This document shows positions 25,311 to 38,200 of a stretch of DNA of 64,000 nt, in pieces. The notes beneath the pieces were generated by a model, which was given only the letters and a program-made list of their open reading frames with translations, was not told the DNA's origin and did no database searches. This DNA comes from Spisula solida (Eukaryota > Mollusca > Bivalvia > Venerida > Mactridae). The stretch spans positions 35,174,148 through 35,238,147 of the forward strand of contig OX365959.1 of NCBI GenBank assembly GCA_947247005.1. Reading direction: 5' to 3'. The translations under genes were made by a program, and so were the position numbers. Positions within the stretch are counted from its first letter, which is position 1; every line of letters begins with the position of its first letter.

Positions 25311-25729
25311 CAGTGTAGCAATACCACGTGACTTTTGACTACAGTTACAAGAAGAAATTTGTAAACATTGGAAAATAAAAAAAGCCACAATTATTTTATT
25401 ACTGCATCGATTTCTATGAAATATACGCCACGCTAAGGGGACAATATTTTGCTTTCCATGAAATATAAAATCTTTTTCGCGGTTGTGCCGTTTTGTCCAT
25501 TACCTTGTGAAACCATGGAACGTGTAGGTTTCACAGGGTAATGGAAAAATCCGTAAAACTGCTGAAAAAGATCTTATATTTCACGGAAAGCAAATACTTT
25601 CCCCTTAGCGTGGCGTATATTTTATAGTAATCGATGAAGAAAAAAATAATTATTGCTATATTTGTTTTCCAACGTTTACTCATTTCTACTTGTCACTGTA
25701 GCCAAAAGCCACGTGGTATTGGTACCCTG
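25311..25729. mobile_element. 419-bp foldback element, CAGTGTAGCAATACC family, copy 1
   Basis: Nearly the whole element is one imperfect inverted repeat: CAGTGTAGCAATACCACGTG at the left, CACGTGGTATTGGTACCCTG at the right, with inner arms such as TACGCCACGCTAAGGGGAC / CCCCTTAGCGTGGCGTA and a loop near 25510-25530. Possible target duplication ATATA on both sides. It is non-coding. Confidence 0.75.
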
Positions 25730-26006
25730 ATATAGTGAAATGCTCGACTGAATAGCATACATGTTAGACGTTCCTTGTATATCTAGAAGCTATTTTTCAA
25801 ACACAACTGTTAATGCTTCGAAGAATCCACGTGGCCGTTCTTCTGATTAGTAAAAGTAGTCGTTTTTAGGCAACTGACAATTGTGCAATGCCTAAATCAT
25901 GGGTGTATTGACATTTTTACTCATAACTCATATGTTGAGAGTAATATGTACGGTTTCTTAAATCAAGTACAATGTACATGTACGAAGACCTTTTCTGGGT
26001 ACATCT

Positions 26007-26232
26007 CGCTGGCTTAGTAGGTCGTTAGTACTACTTACGACATTATAAGACTCATGCATATTTGAATTCTGCATCTCAAGGCGCTTCTTATGAGCCTATT
26101 TTCATGAAAATCGGAAGTGGTCATGTTGACCAAACTGAAGTTTAAAAAGCTTGTTTTTTGTAAAGAGTAGTTTTTCTTGTTTTCTCAAAATATTGATTTT
26201 GTACTTACGACCTTCTAATTATAAGCCAATGA
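26007..26232. mobile_element. MITE family Q, copy 2
   Basis: CGCTGGCTTAGTAGGTCGTT at the left and an inverted, slightly decayed end (CTTACGACCTTCTAATTATA ... AAGCCAATG) at the right. Internal GACTCATGCATATTTGAA is as in the other copies. Confidence 0.75.
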
Positions 26233-27358
26233 TCTACTTATTGGATACACACTGGCGAAGCTAAATTTGGAGGGAGACACAGATGGCCGCCAAGAAGTGC
26301 ATCATCAACCAAAAACTTCAGAGCGTTTAGAGAGTTATGTTTTCTCCTTCTAGATGAGTGGAACAATATCCTGAAGCCCCATATTTTCACGCCAATGAGG
26401 CACAAATATACGCCTGGTTTGCATAGCAGGTTGCAACTCATAAATACATTATTAAGTTTGACATTGATTAATACTTTTCGTGATTAGGTTTTGGGACCAT
26501 TTAAACCTTGATAACAATGAAATTTGCAGATATTTCACTTCAAGTATTGCATTCAAAAATGCAAAATTTCAATAAAATTGAAGCACTTTAACTGGCTTAA
26601 AATAATCAAAAACCCACTTTTGAGTTTTTGAAACGTGTAAGTGTACTTAGTACATGCTTTACAGCAACACTATGGGTAAATAAATACATGTACATGCATT
26701 CTTAAAAGATTTGTTAAAGCCACATTAGGCCTTAAACGGCTATTTTCTTGGTAACCTATTTGAAGAGCCATGGATTTTGAGCATCTTAGTTGAGTCCCAA
26801 AGGTGGAAAAACCATAAGATGGAAGAAAATTAAATGCAACCTCCAATTGGTTTGTTTACAAAATAATTAATTGTAAACAAAAAATGCACAATGTATAATC
26901 TAAGGGAAGCAACTCTTGCAAAATTAGTATTTTTTCATCCATACATTAAAAACATACTACAATGTGATTTTGAGATTTTTGAATATTTCGACAGATGCAT
27001 TTAACATTCTGCCATCAATTATTGGTAATTTGTGAACAATATCCTAATTCTTTGTAACTAGTCTATTTACTGGATGATCGAATAAAAGGCATTGGGAGAA
27101 ATAACGTGGCTTTCAGTGTATCTAAATGCATCATCTGACTCAGATACAGAAAATGTTGACGGGTACGAACACAGCAAGTGAAGTTGAAAATCTTTGACAC
27201 GAAAATCTTAGTGTCGAATTCCGAATAAGACAAATTTATTCAGGGTTCGAGGAAAAATGAAATAAGCAAAACATGTAACACCATATTCACACACCATAAC
27301 TAAAGAGTGTAATATCCTGTCATGTCTCAATCTTATCGGCGATCAATAGTATAAAGAG
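26233..27358. other. Unassigned intergenic sequence
   Basis: No gene or repeat was recognised. The small minus-strand frame at 26238-26441 has no recognisable domain. Confidence 0.4.
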
Positions 27359-28250
27359 GTGACCTATTTATATTTGAACAACCTTCAACATTCGATATTT
27401 TATGCTGACAAAATATAATCGAAAGGTCTATATCAAATCATGTAAAATAACGTGTCAAGAAACCCGTACGCTCAAGTGTTTATAATTTTTGCAATTTAGA
27501 TTGCACCAAAATGAAGGGGCATGGTTTTTTTGCCTTTTTAAGGCCGAATACTCAAATCGATGGTGTTTGCATTTCTCTTTAGTTTTCAACGCGGCAATAT
27601 CCTCAAGTATTTAGGTGCAGGATCGTTAGACTTCGGCAACTACTATTCCAGAGTAATATACTTCACATTCGTGTTCGTCGTTTAACCATTTCACATGTAG
27701 CAGTCTGTTCTTTTATGGTATAATTCTCAATGGAAAAAGCATTGCCTCATGAGAGGGGACAGAATATTGTAAATCCGTTCCGTTGACTCAAACGTTGATA
27801 TTGAGCTGTCGAACATCGATTATATCCGGAGTTTGGCAAGTATCATTTTCAAAGTGAACTGATCTATAGTTCCGATAGATACTCCTACCTCCGTTGAAGT
27901 CCCTAGTTTAGTTGTTGGATTTATTCTAGATATCAAGTAATCAATTTGTACGATTATGGAAGGCGTCATCACGTTTCGGCCGTTTTTTTTATTTTGCGTA
28001 ATTTCACAAAGAAGAACATCAGAACGCAAAATACCCTTCTTGTGACGAACATACGTAAATGTCTTCACACATATTGAATATTAATGCCCAACGATGATTC
28101 TATGGAAGCCATGGTCGGCCTTCAAAAAGCCAAAAACAACCTCCTCTACAAAAGTGTTGTTTCGGGTTCTAACCATATTGGTAACACACAAACAAGAGAG
28201 TGTTTATGTTACCTGGCTTAAAAGAGATATTTAATTTATATCGTGTCGGC
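27359..28250. mobile_element. TIR DNA element, copy 2 (relative of 3065-4600)
   Basis: This shares ordered blocks with 3065-4600: GTGACCTATTTATATTTGAA at the left end, AGACTTCGGCA, GTAATATACTT, ACGATTATGGAAGGCGTCAT, GTGACGAACATACG, and GGTTCTAACCATATTGG near the right. It lacks the insertion present in the other copy. The right end is decayed. Confidence 0.55.
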
Positions 28251-29226
28251 ATGACTATAGTGGATGTTTTACTCTGTTCTAATTGAATACAATTATAATA
28301 CAATTATGAAATTTATTATCCGACGGCGACATCAGCACAGGACGGAAACCGCAGTACACATAGAAGCAAATGACAAAGCCAAAAACAAACATGACAATTA
28401 TACACAATAAACACAAAATATAACAAACACCGTGTACACCAATTATAAACAGTTAAATTATTAAATTTAATTAGTTACTAATTATTTCAAGTTATATTTG
28501 AAAAGTAGGTTTTAGTTTTCAACGAATTTAGTTTTTTTTATAATCGCTTGCTGTTTTGGCATAATAGCTGTCGTCACCGCGGGGTAGGCAAATAGATTCA
28601 GAAAATGCTTAGACAATAGAAAATGCAAATAATTGTAGAAAATGCAATACATGCTCGTGTTTAATTGGACTGGATGTAAAACCAGTACCGTAAATGGAAA
28701 TTGTGTATATCGATCATAAATTATAATATTTATTCATGAAATAATTATAATATTTATTCATGAAATAATTGTATTATTTAGTCATATTTATTTACGTATA
28801 TTTGCTGTTTAATTCTTTTCACTACCCTTGTGTTTTATTGTTGTAATATTTATTCATAATTACGTATATTTGCCTTGTAATTCTTTTCAATTATCTTGTA
28901 TTTTATAACGTGGACCGGTTGGGAAAGTCATACTTATGCTTTCACTTACTTGGTGCAGAGGTTTCGTTTTGTATACGCTTGTTATGCTATATAAGATTTA
29001 TTAAATTATATATGATTTATTAAATGTTTTAAATTATATATTAAATTAATTTTTTATGATTTGTTAAATTATTTATGATTTGTTAAATTATATTTGATTT
29101 ATTAAATTATTTATAAAATTATATATGATTTATTAAAAAATATACGATTTATTAAATAATATATGATTTGTTTAATGTTACTTATACAGTACAGGATTTT
29201 CAAGATTAAATTAAAATTGATACAAT
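28251..29226. repeat. FREP-B 5' flank with AT-rich tandem repeats
   Basis: Two imperfect copies of ATAATTATAATATTTATTCA occur at 28720-28770. At about 28985-29180, ten or so degenerate units of GATTTATTAAATTATATAT (about 17-22 bp) end some 45 bp before the FREP-B start codon. The core promoter must lie in or beside this array. Confidence 0.6.
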
Positions 29227-32200
29227 ATGACTAAATGGAAGATTTGCTGTTTGGTTCAAATCGTACTCAGCATTGAACTCTCAGTATGTGAGCTTAGGGT
29301 TGCGAAGAAAGAGGTCGAGATATCCTATAATGTGACACGTTCCGATTACTGTCCAGCGAGCGAAAATAATGTACAAGTCTTGATCGGGATAACTTTGCCT
29401 GATTGTGTTATAGAATGTGGGCTACGTAACGATTGCCAGGCATTAAGTTACCACCCTGGAATGCCTAGTGGTTTTCTGCTCCGTTCTCCAGACACCAATG
29501 ACGTCATAGATGAACAATGTGATTATATTCTGAAGAGTGACCTGATCGTGCATAAGGTATGTAGATCTTTATTATTCACTTACTGTCACAAATTACTAGT
29601 AACTTGCATATCAAAGTGGAGTGCTGTCTTCCATGTCCGATTTTCTATACTCTTTCCGCAGATCTTGATCTGATTTTCTATACTCTTTCCGCAGATCTTG
29701 GTCTGATTTTCTATACCCTTTCCGCAGATCTTGGTCTGATTTTCTATACTCTTTCCGCAGATCTTGGTCTGATTTTCTATACTCTTTCCGCAGATCTTGG
29801 TCTGATTTTCTATACTCTTTCCGCAGCTCTTGGTCTGATTTTCTATACTCTTTCCGCAGATCTTGGTCTGATTTTCTATACTCTTTCCGCAGATCTTGGT
29901 CTATTTTCTATACTCTTTCCGCAGATCTTGGTCTGATTTTCTATACTCTTTCCGCAGATCTTGGTCTGATTTTCTATACTCTTTCCGCAGATCTTAGTCT
30001 GATTTTCTATACTCTTTCCGCAGATCTTTGTCTGATTTTCTATACTCTTTCAGAAGATCTTGGTCTATTTTCTATACTCTTTCCGCAGATCTTGGTCTGA
30101 TTGTCTATACTCTTTCCACAGATCTTGGTAAAGTTGAGTGCTGTCTTCCATGTCCGATTTTCTATTCTCTTTCTGCAAATCTTCGTAAGTTATGTTTTAT
30201 CGATCAATCAATTTGTAATTATAAATTCAAAAACTTAAAATGTGTAGCGGTTTAGTTTCATTTTTTGTTCAGATATGTGTTTGGTCTGTGATTTTTCCCT
30301 TTTGTGTGTTCCATTATGTGCATTTTGCGCTCTACCGCCCCTGTCTGGTCTGTTATTATCTTGTTACAAACAAATTTAAAATATTTGAATTATTTATCAA
30401 CAAACTAATTGTAGAAAACGGATCTGCAGCAGTTGCTTTCATATCGACGAAAATAGCATGTACCTTGATTAACATAATCTAACAAGTGGATACGTATCTA
30501 TCTAAGCTTTAGAGCCACCTAAACTCATTTACGCAACCGCAGAGTATGACATTTACAGCTATTCTCAATCTGTTCAGGACTTTGTTGAAACCTGAAATTA
30601 CGACTTGTAGCAGTTTAGTTTATTTCCTTTCTCCGGTCTTGTTGGGCATTGTGCAGTCCGCTTGTGGTCTCCGTGTGATCCGTTTCGTGCATTTCGTGCT
30701 CGGTTGTTTGTGTTGAGTGCTGCCTTACCTGTTCGAGTTGTCATTATATTTTTGTATATAGGATTATACACGATATATTCTAAAAGTAAATAAAAAATAA
30801 TACTCTAGTAGATGATACACGAACTGCTAGGTGTAAATGAATTATTATATTATTTAAACGTTAACTTCATTAATAATTAAATGTCAGAATGTTCCGACTA
30901 CAACGAGAAAAGGTCCGCTTATAGTTAGAAGTTAGAAGTCCAGAGAAATACAGCGCATTTCGTTTTGATTACTCTTATTAGCGGATCATTGTTGTTCGAA
31001 GTTTGAGACATTTGGTTTCTTATAAGATACTTTGCTATATATGTGTCTACGTTTACCTAGACCGTATCTTTCGCTGCAGTATGTAAAGGGTTAAAGGTAT
31101 ATTTATATGCCGATTTGTTTTAAATAAATGGTAAACTGTCTTATCCGCGTGATTTAAAATGTTTTTTGTTTGGTCTTGTTAGCTGAGCGTTACTGTCTGT
31201 GTGCACTCTATATTCAATTTTATTTTATTTCCACTCCATATATAATGAAATTTGCGCTTTTTATGCACATGCAGTTTAATATTCATCAGCCATAGCAATA
31301 TACCAAATGTGTACACTTTGTTCTGGTTTAAATAAATCAGCTTTGGTATTTATATATTCTTGTTTTCATGATAGAAGTTGAAAGAAAGGCTAGGATTTAT
31401 TGTGTATGTATTATTGTCCATATGTACCAGTACTGTCATAATACTCTTCTATTAAAACATGAAGTGAAAGTCGTTCATTTTGGGGGGCATAAAAACCCGC
31501 TAAGGTGTGAGTCTTTTTAAGGTTGGTCAACTTTCACAACGTTTTCAGATTTTAACAAACGTTGTTGATTTTTATACTATTGCGTTGTTATAGATATTGA
31601 TGGACTTAATAAGAATTTGATAATGGCAATAGGGACATGAAAGGCATAACTCAACATAAAAGGCTGAACACGGAAGGAACACACAAATGATAAAATAACA
31701 CAGATCACAAGCATACGTCACAGAGCATTGGCAAAAACATAACTGAACAAGAAAATGAAACATATTTAGGAGGATTAATATTCTGTAAAATTTAATCTGA
31801 TTGTTTCATGTATTGCATCCTCTATGTATGTACGAGGGTTGTCCGCAAAAGTCACAAACAATGAATTTTATTGTATCGTCGTCTATTGTATTCACAATTC
31901 ACAATTCCCGGCAGTAATTCTTTGCGCCGCACTTTTCCCTGACGTCGCCATTTTTGAATGACGCGAATAAATTAATAGTTGTGCTGCCAATGACATTATC
32001 GACCTTAAATTTCGCACACAAACGTGCGAAACTATGGTGTCGACATCGGCATATTTTTTAATGCACAAATAAGAACACTTAATTAGTTATAAGCTCTTTA
32101 CAGTGGGGTTTTCAATCTTAAATAGTTAATAATATGTAATAATTTCTCAGTATTCATTTTTTTGACTGGGGCCAAAAGTTGTGTGGAGCTAGAAGTTATT

Positions 32201-35200
32201 TATTCGCATTTGCTGGCTGTCCCCAAACTATTTCGTTCGCGCGATTCGGATCCTACCCGGTTCGTTCAGGGGTTGAAGTACAGCTGCTGAGGTAGGGATA
32301 TAGTTTTCCGTTGCCGGGTTTTTAACTTCCTTGTGCCCTATCGTCAGCGTGGTTGTTCACTACGTCATATCTCGACTTGTTCAATTACGTCATTTTACTT
32401 GTTCTTCTAAAACTTTTACTTATTTAATTTAGGTCATCTGGCTGAAGTATCAACTGTGGTCATGTTGCGGGGTTGTTCACTTCGATATATATCGACTTGT
32501 TTTGGCTGAGGCATTCAGCTGGGACATTTTACATACTGAAACTAGGTCATCCGGCTAGGGTTTTCAGATTTTTTATTTCTGAAACTATGTTATTCACATG
32601 GAACCTTGCCTTTCAGCGTTTTAATACTGTTACTTAACTTTTGGGGCTTAAGGCAGCCAAAACTATGTATTTCAGCAGTTTTACTGTTGTAACTTGGTCA
32701 TTCTGCATAGGAATTCCGTCTTTCGTTTGCTGAATATTATTCCATTCAGCATTTTAACAGCTGTGACTAGGGCAGCTTAATTTTCTTGGTTGGCATGTGT
32801 TGGGCACTTCTCCTTTTTATGGTTTCTGACAGCTAAAACTAGGCATTATATTCGTTTTGGTGTGGAAACTGGGTTATTCAGCTAGGACATCCAGTCCTTT
32901 GGATGCTGAAACTTTGGGACAGCTTGGACTTGGGTGGAGTTTTGCTTGTTTAGTTGGGCATTGTGCCTTGTATGGGTTTTATGTTTCCTGTGCTCGGTTG
33001 GTTCAGTTGAGCATTGTGCTATGTGTGTTTTTAATGTTTTCTGTGCTTGGTTGGTTAAGTTGGATGATGCCTTCCCTGTCTGACTTAATATAATCGTTTT
33101 GCATTTTATTATTGGTTTACTTCTTAATATCAAATAGGTCATTCATGTTGGGCAAATTGTATCTTTCTTGTTTTCCCCCGGTCGGTCGTAAATATATCCA
33201 TGACATAGTCATAAGTGAAATTTATAAATGCATTTATATCTATTTATCACATAAACTAGGCTCTGGGAGTTTAATAAACCCATTACATAAAAGTCATAAT
33301 ACACACGTGTAATAAACATGCAAATGAGGTATATACAAGGGCGAGTCACTTTATATATGTATTCATACACGTTGTCAAAAAAGTAAAAGAATAGAATAAA
33401 TTCTATATCCGATTATGAGCACTCTAGGGCATGTTATAATCACACAATACCAGATGTACAAGAACTTAAGAGATATGACTGTAAGTAAACATGACGGTAG
33501 GTCCGTTAAACGTGGGTACGAATAAGATCGGGACGAAATGTACATACCAAATATCTGGCATCTACTCAAACACAGCATCGGATGTTGATTTCATTGTATA
33601 AATCCGTTAATTTTGAGTATTAAAGACGATTTTCCTTGCTTACCAAGTACTTGCATCGTGTACAATCAGTTATTTTCGGCTATTCAGACGAATCGCGAAT
33701 AAATTCACGCGGAAAACCTAGTTACTTCCCCTGTCATTGGTTGTTACTAAAACCCGGAACGGAACACGGAACAGAACAGAATACGCTGCGGTCCTAGATT
33801 TAATTATTTACTTTGTTAAGGGTAGTTTTACATCTGCAGGATTTTAGATACCCTAAAAATATTATTTTCAAAGGCAGAAAAATTAATATATTGGAGTATA
33901 CATTGTTGCACTATTTTCTTAGCTCTTTCAATGAACCGTTTTACTCCTATGGAGTTTATTTGCTAAAGGGGAAGTGTGTGCATTCTTGACAAACTTTTAC
34001 TGTGTATTTAATTTATGTGATAAAAAAATCTTACCTTCGTGTCATTCCATATTAAATTTATTAAACTCGTTGAATAAAAGTGATAAATTGCTCGGCAGAG
34101 CCTCGCATTTTATCATTTTATCCAACTCGTTTAATAAATTCAATATAGAAAGACACTCATGTAAGATCCTCTATTTCAGACACCTTGTGTGAATGGATGT
34201 AGCAATGGAATGACGTGTGATCTAGATACCAGAGCTTGTATAGTTAAAGGTAACACAATCATAATTCAAAATACAATGACTTTTTGTCTTATTAAAAAAG
34301 CTACAACCCAATAGCTGATTGTCGGACGGCTTTGAAAAGTGCAGAGCGTTGTAAGTATGTCAAATATGGCGTGTCCAACTTACATAAGAGAGTACAACAT
34401 AAGAGTTATGGTATTAACAATAATGTTGTGTTCATTAATTTGTGACGTTTTCGTTATAAAAAACTCTCATGTTCTTTAAATTATATGGGACTATTCTATA
34501 TTAATTACGCGGGCAACACTAAAAGTTAACTTTAGTTAATGTATCAATGCGTGAAGTAGTCATGTGTGTATTAGATTGGTATAAATAATCTTATAGTAAC
34601 GTATGTTGCGTTTGCTATTGAATAGTTACCACGGGCAATGCTTTCAGAAAGAGTTTATGTAACGTATTTTGGTGTTTCGGTAACGTGGGAAGTTGACTTT
34701 GGCATTGTTGTAAATCGTATTCGCGAAATCAATCCAATTTAATTCTCTGTGTACATTATTGATTTCAGAAACCAAAATCATTGTTTGAGGCGTAGTGATT
34801 GTTTATTATCCTCGCTAATAGGTGTACCTGGGTCGAGGGCATCCCATTACACATCTTACAAGTTCTGAATTGTACATATATAAATGTGTTTTAGTAAACG
34901 AGGTAATATATAATATAAAGAAGAGCTTGAAGTGCTAATCATGTAGTTATAATATTTAGTATACACAACCTCCAATTTATTAACAATTTTTAAACACGGA
35001 AATGAAAGCATATTATCATATACACTTAACAAATCTTATAAGTGTGCACGTGTTGTTTTTACCGTATAACTTTTTTATTTATGAATAGTTCTGCATGAAA
35101 TTTTGTGAACATGCTATTGAATAACACAAGATTAGATTAATATCGTTTTTTCTTCAAAATTAAATAAAGCGGATCACTGAACCATGAAAGATAAAAACAC

Positions 35201-38200
35201 GTAAAATGCACGAGAAATTTACGCGTAGGTACAAATTATTTTTAGATATGGTGAATTAAAATTTTAGATATATTGTTACATTCAAAAAACACATAATTAT
35301 GCCATTTTTCACTCAACAAAATGGTGATTTTCAACTTTTAAAAATACAGTTTAAATTTTATGGTCAAAGGGAGGTAACTCTTCCAAAATTGAATTTTCAT
35401 ACAAAAAGTGAGTAGTTATAAACTTAAATTGTGCTTTATTCTTATTATTGTTTTCATTATTTCTGGATCGTTGATAAGTAAATTGACTTGAACTCAAACT
35501 TGATCAGCCAGCAAAGAGGATGCATAGCTACATTAACAACCTGACAAACACCCGATGAACACACGACAAAAACGTGTGACACTAGCTTTTGTTGATGTCA
35601 TCATTTGTTTATTCTGTTTGGGACAATTGTTATCAGATTTTATTAAAACCAATGGAATTGTATTTCCACATGTCCAGGCTGCATATGTTGAACATTTCAA
35701 CAAGATCAAACACGTATTGACCAAGTTACGAGTAAATATACACATGCACACTTATAAGATTTGTTAAGTGTAATGTGTTTGTGTGAGTGTGTGCGTTCGA
35801 GGGAACATTATGCATGTATATATGTTTTGTATTGTGCGATTGATGACTGTTCATTTGACACCATGATCTTATTATGTAAACATGTTGTCCTCATAGGTCT
35901 ATAACCTTCTGGATTTTGAAATAATCTACTTACTTACTTACTATAATGCCTGAATATAGATGGTACTTGTGTGACTTATAACAGAACACTGTCCTCAGTT
36001 TTAAAGACAAAAATGACAATGTGATCTTCTCTAATAGTCTAAGAATACTGATTCTGGTTTGGCGGGGTATCTAAATTATTTGTAAGTATATGTTTCTTAT
36101 CTGGACATGCATCTAAAAACTCATTGGCAAGTATCATTGAAATAGCTGATGGTAGGATTTTAATAGATATTTCTGTTAATTTAGTGTATTGGCACCTAAT
36201 ATAGTGTTTATTGTACTTAATGGTTGGAACTGTCACTTTTAATCGGCAATTATATTTTTTATTGTGTAGTACAATAAGAGAGTAAATGCTATACAGTTTT
36301 TATCTCGTATTCCTAAAAAATAATTTTCTCTTTTGAGATGTTTGCTCACAATGGCGTTACGCAAAAACGTACGTTTTTGGCATTGCAAAAATAAATGTTC
36401 AATTGTTTCTGATGACGTTTTCACAAAAATAGCAGTGTTGACTTCGTTTAATGGTTATCCTGAATAAAAAGGGTATAGCAAAGATCGCGAGCCTGTATTT
36501 ATCATTAAAGTTAATATTTATTGTTCCTCCCATTTTGATTTTCACGTTGGCGCCAATTGAGATTGTGTCATTGTGTCGTAAATAGGTTGCGTACCTTTTT
36601 TAAATTTTAGAATGGCTTTAGTAAGCAATGTTTTATATCTATTTTTGTATTCTCACACATATTTAGTGACAGATTTTTACGCCATAAAATTGATTGAAGT
36701 TAGTTTGAAGACTAAAATTTTGATTGAGTTCCTCAAAACTTACAAAGATACAGTCCTCATTATTTATTTCTATCATTTTTTCAAAACTACTTGGATTCCA
36801 AGACAGTTTCCATTTTGGTTTTATGGTATTAGTGCTATATTTGTGTTTACCTATCCAGGCTACTTTAGTTTGATTGAAATCGGGTACAAATGTGCCAAAT
36901 GCGACATCGGTCGGATTGAAATAACAGATTTGTCTCTATGACAAGATATGTGTCCAGCCTGCTGCCTCATCAAACAAGTGCAAGTGTGTTTTCTTACGTA
37001 ACGTTCTAACTTTAAATTGTGGATTTCGATCGTTTTAATCAGAAAAATATTGCATTCAAAAGCCCCATAGAGTTGTCAATAGATGAAATATAATGACAAA
37101 TGATGATGATAATATAATAACTACTGATTATTTTTCTTATTCAAGAGTGCCCATTACCGACACCAATCAATGGAAAGATTCTTGGAAACAGGCTAACCAT
37201 TGGTTCCAAGGTGCGATACAAATGCAATATAGGTCGACATGAAATGGCACAGAAATACACAAGCATATGTCTAGATGACGGAACTTGGTCACACGTTGCA
37301 AACTGTACCGGTGAGTAAAATAACAAATAATTATTCGAACGTCTTAAAGATTTACTTCATTTGATTCCCATGAAATTGAAATCTAGTTCGTTATGGATTG
37401 ACTCCTTAGTTTAAAACACCACAAGTAAACGCCTTGTAACGTATTTTGGTGTTATATTGTTGTAAATTCTATTCATCCATTCAACGTAAGTGTATCCCCT
37501 GGTGTAAATATAGATAACGCTATTTTACGAATGTTCGGTAGGTCATTCAATTTTTCGAATACACGATTTGAACTTCATGAATTCACGAGTTCAACTTTAT
37601 AAAGACGTTCATTTTGTGTATTGAAATCGTTCACTCTTGAACTTGAAATCGACAACAATATCTATCTATCTTGAATTTGTGAAGTTACAACTGAATTCGT
37701 AAAGTTCAATTCGGGAGTTCATGAATTCAAAATTCCACTGTAATGGTGAGGTTCAGCAACACTTTGGCTTACGCATTTAAGCTCAAATGAAAATATAATT
37801 CCAATGTTAATTTTATGTTCGCTTTTAGAAACTTGGATAGTAATTCAGCGACGATTGAATGCAAGCGATTTCTACAAATCATGGGAAGAGTATAAGACAG
37901 GATTTGGAGATTTGAATGGAAACTTTTGGCTTGGAAATGAAAAGATATGGGCGCTAACAAAACGTGGAACCTGGAAATTAAGAATTGAACTGACGTGCAA
38001 GAATGAAAGCGGTTATGCCGAGTACAGTTCTTTTGCCATTGGTAATGAAGCATCTAACTACATCCTTACTGTTGGCGGATATACAGGAACTATCGGTGAT
38101 AGTTTATCACCTCGACACAATGGTATGCAATTCTCAACATACGACAGAGACAATGATATATATGTGGGTAACTGCGCTGAAAGTTTTGTAGGTGGTTGGT

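Noticed and set aside
29604..30255. Open frames of 110 and 75 residues with repeated YTLSADLGLIF-type units
   Set aside because: They are produced by the 33-bp minisatellite inside FREP-B intron 1; no start context, domain or splice pattern supports a protein.
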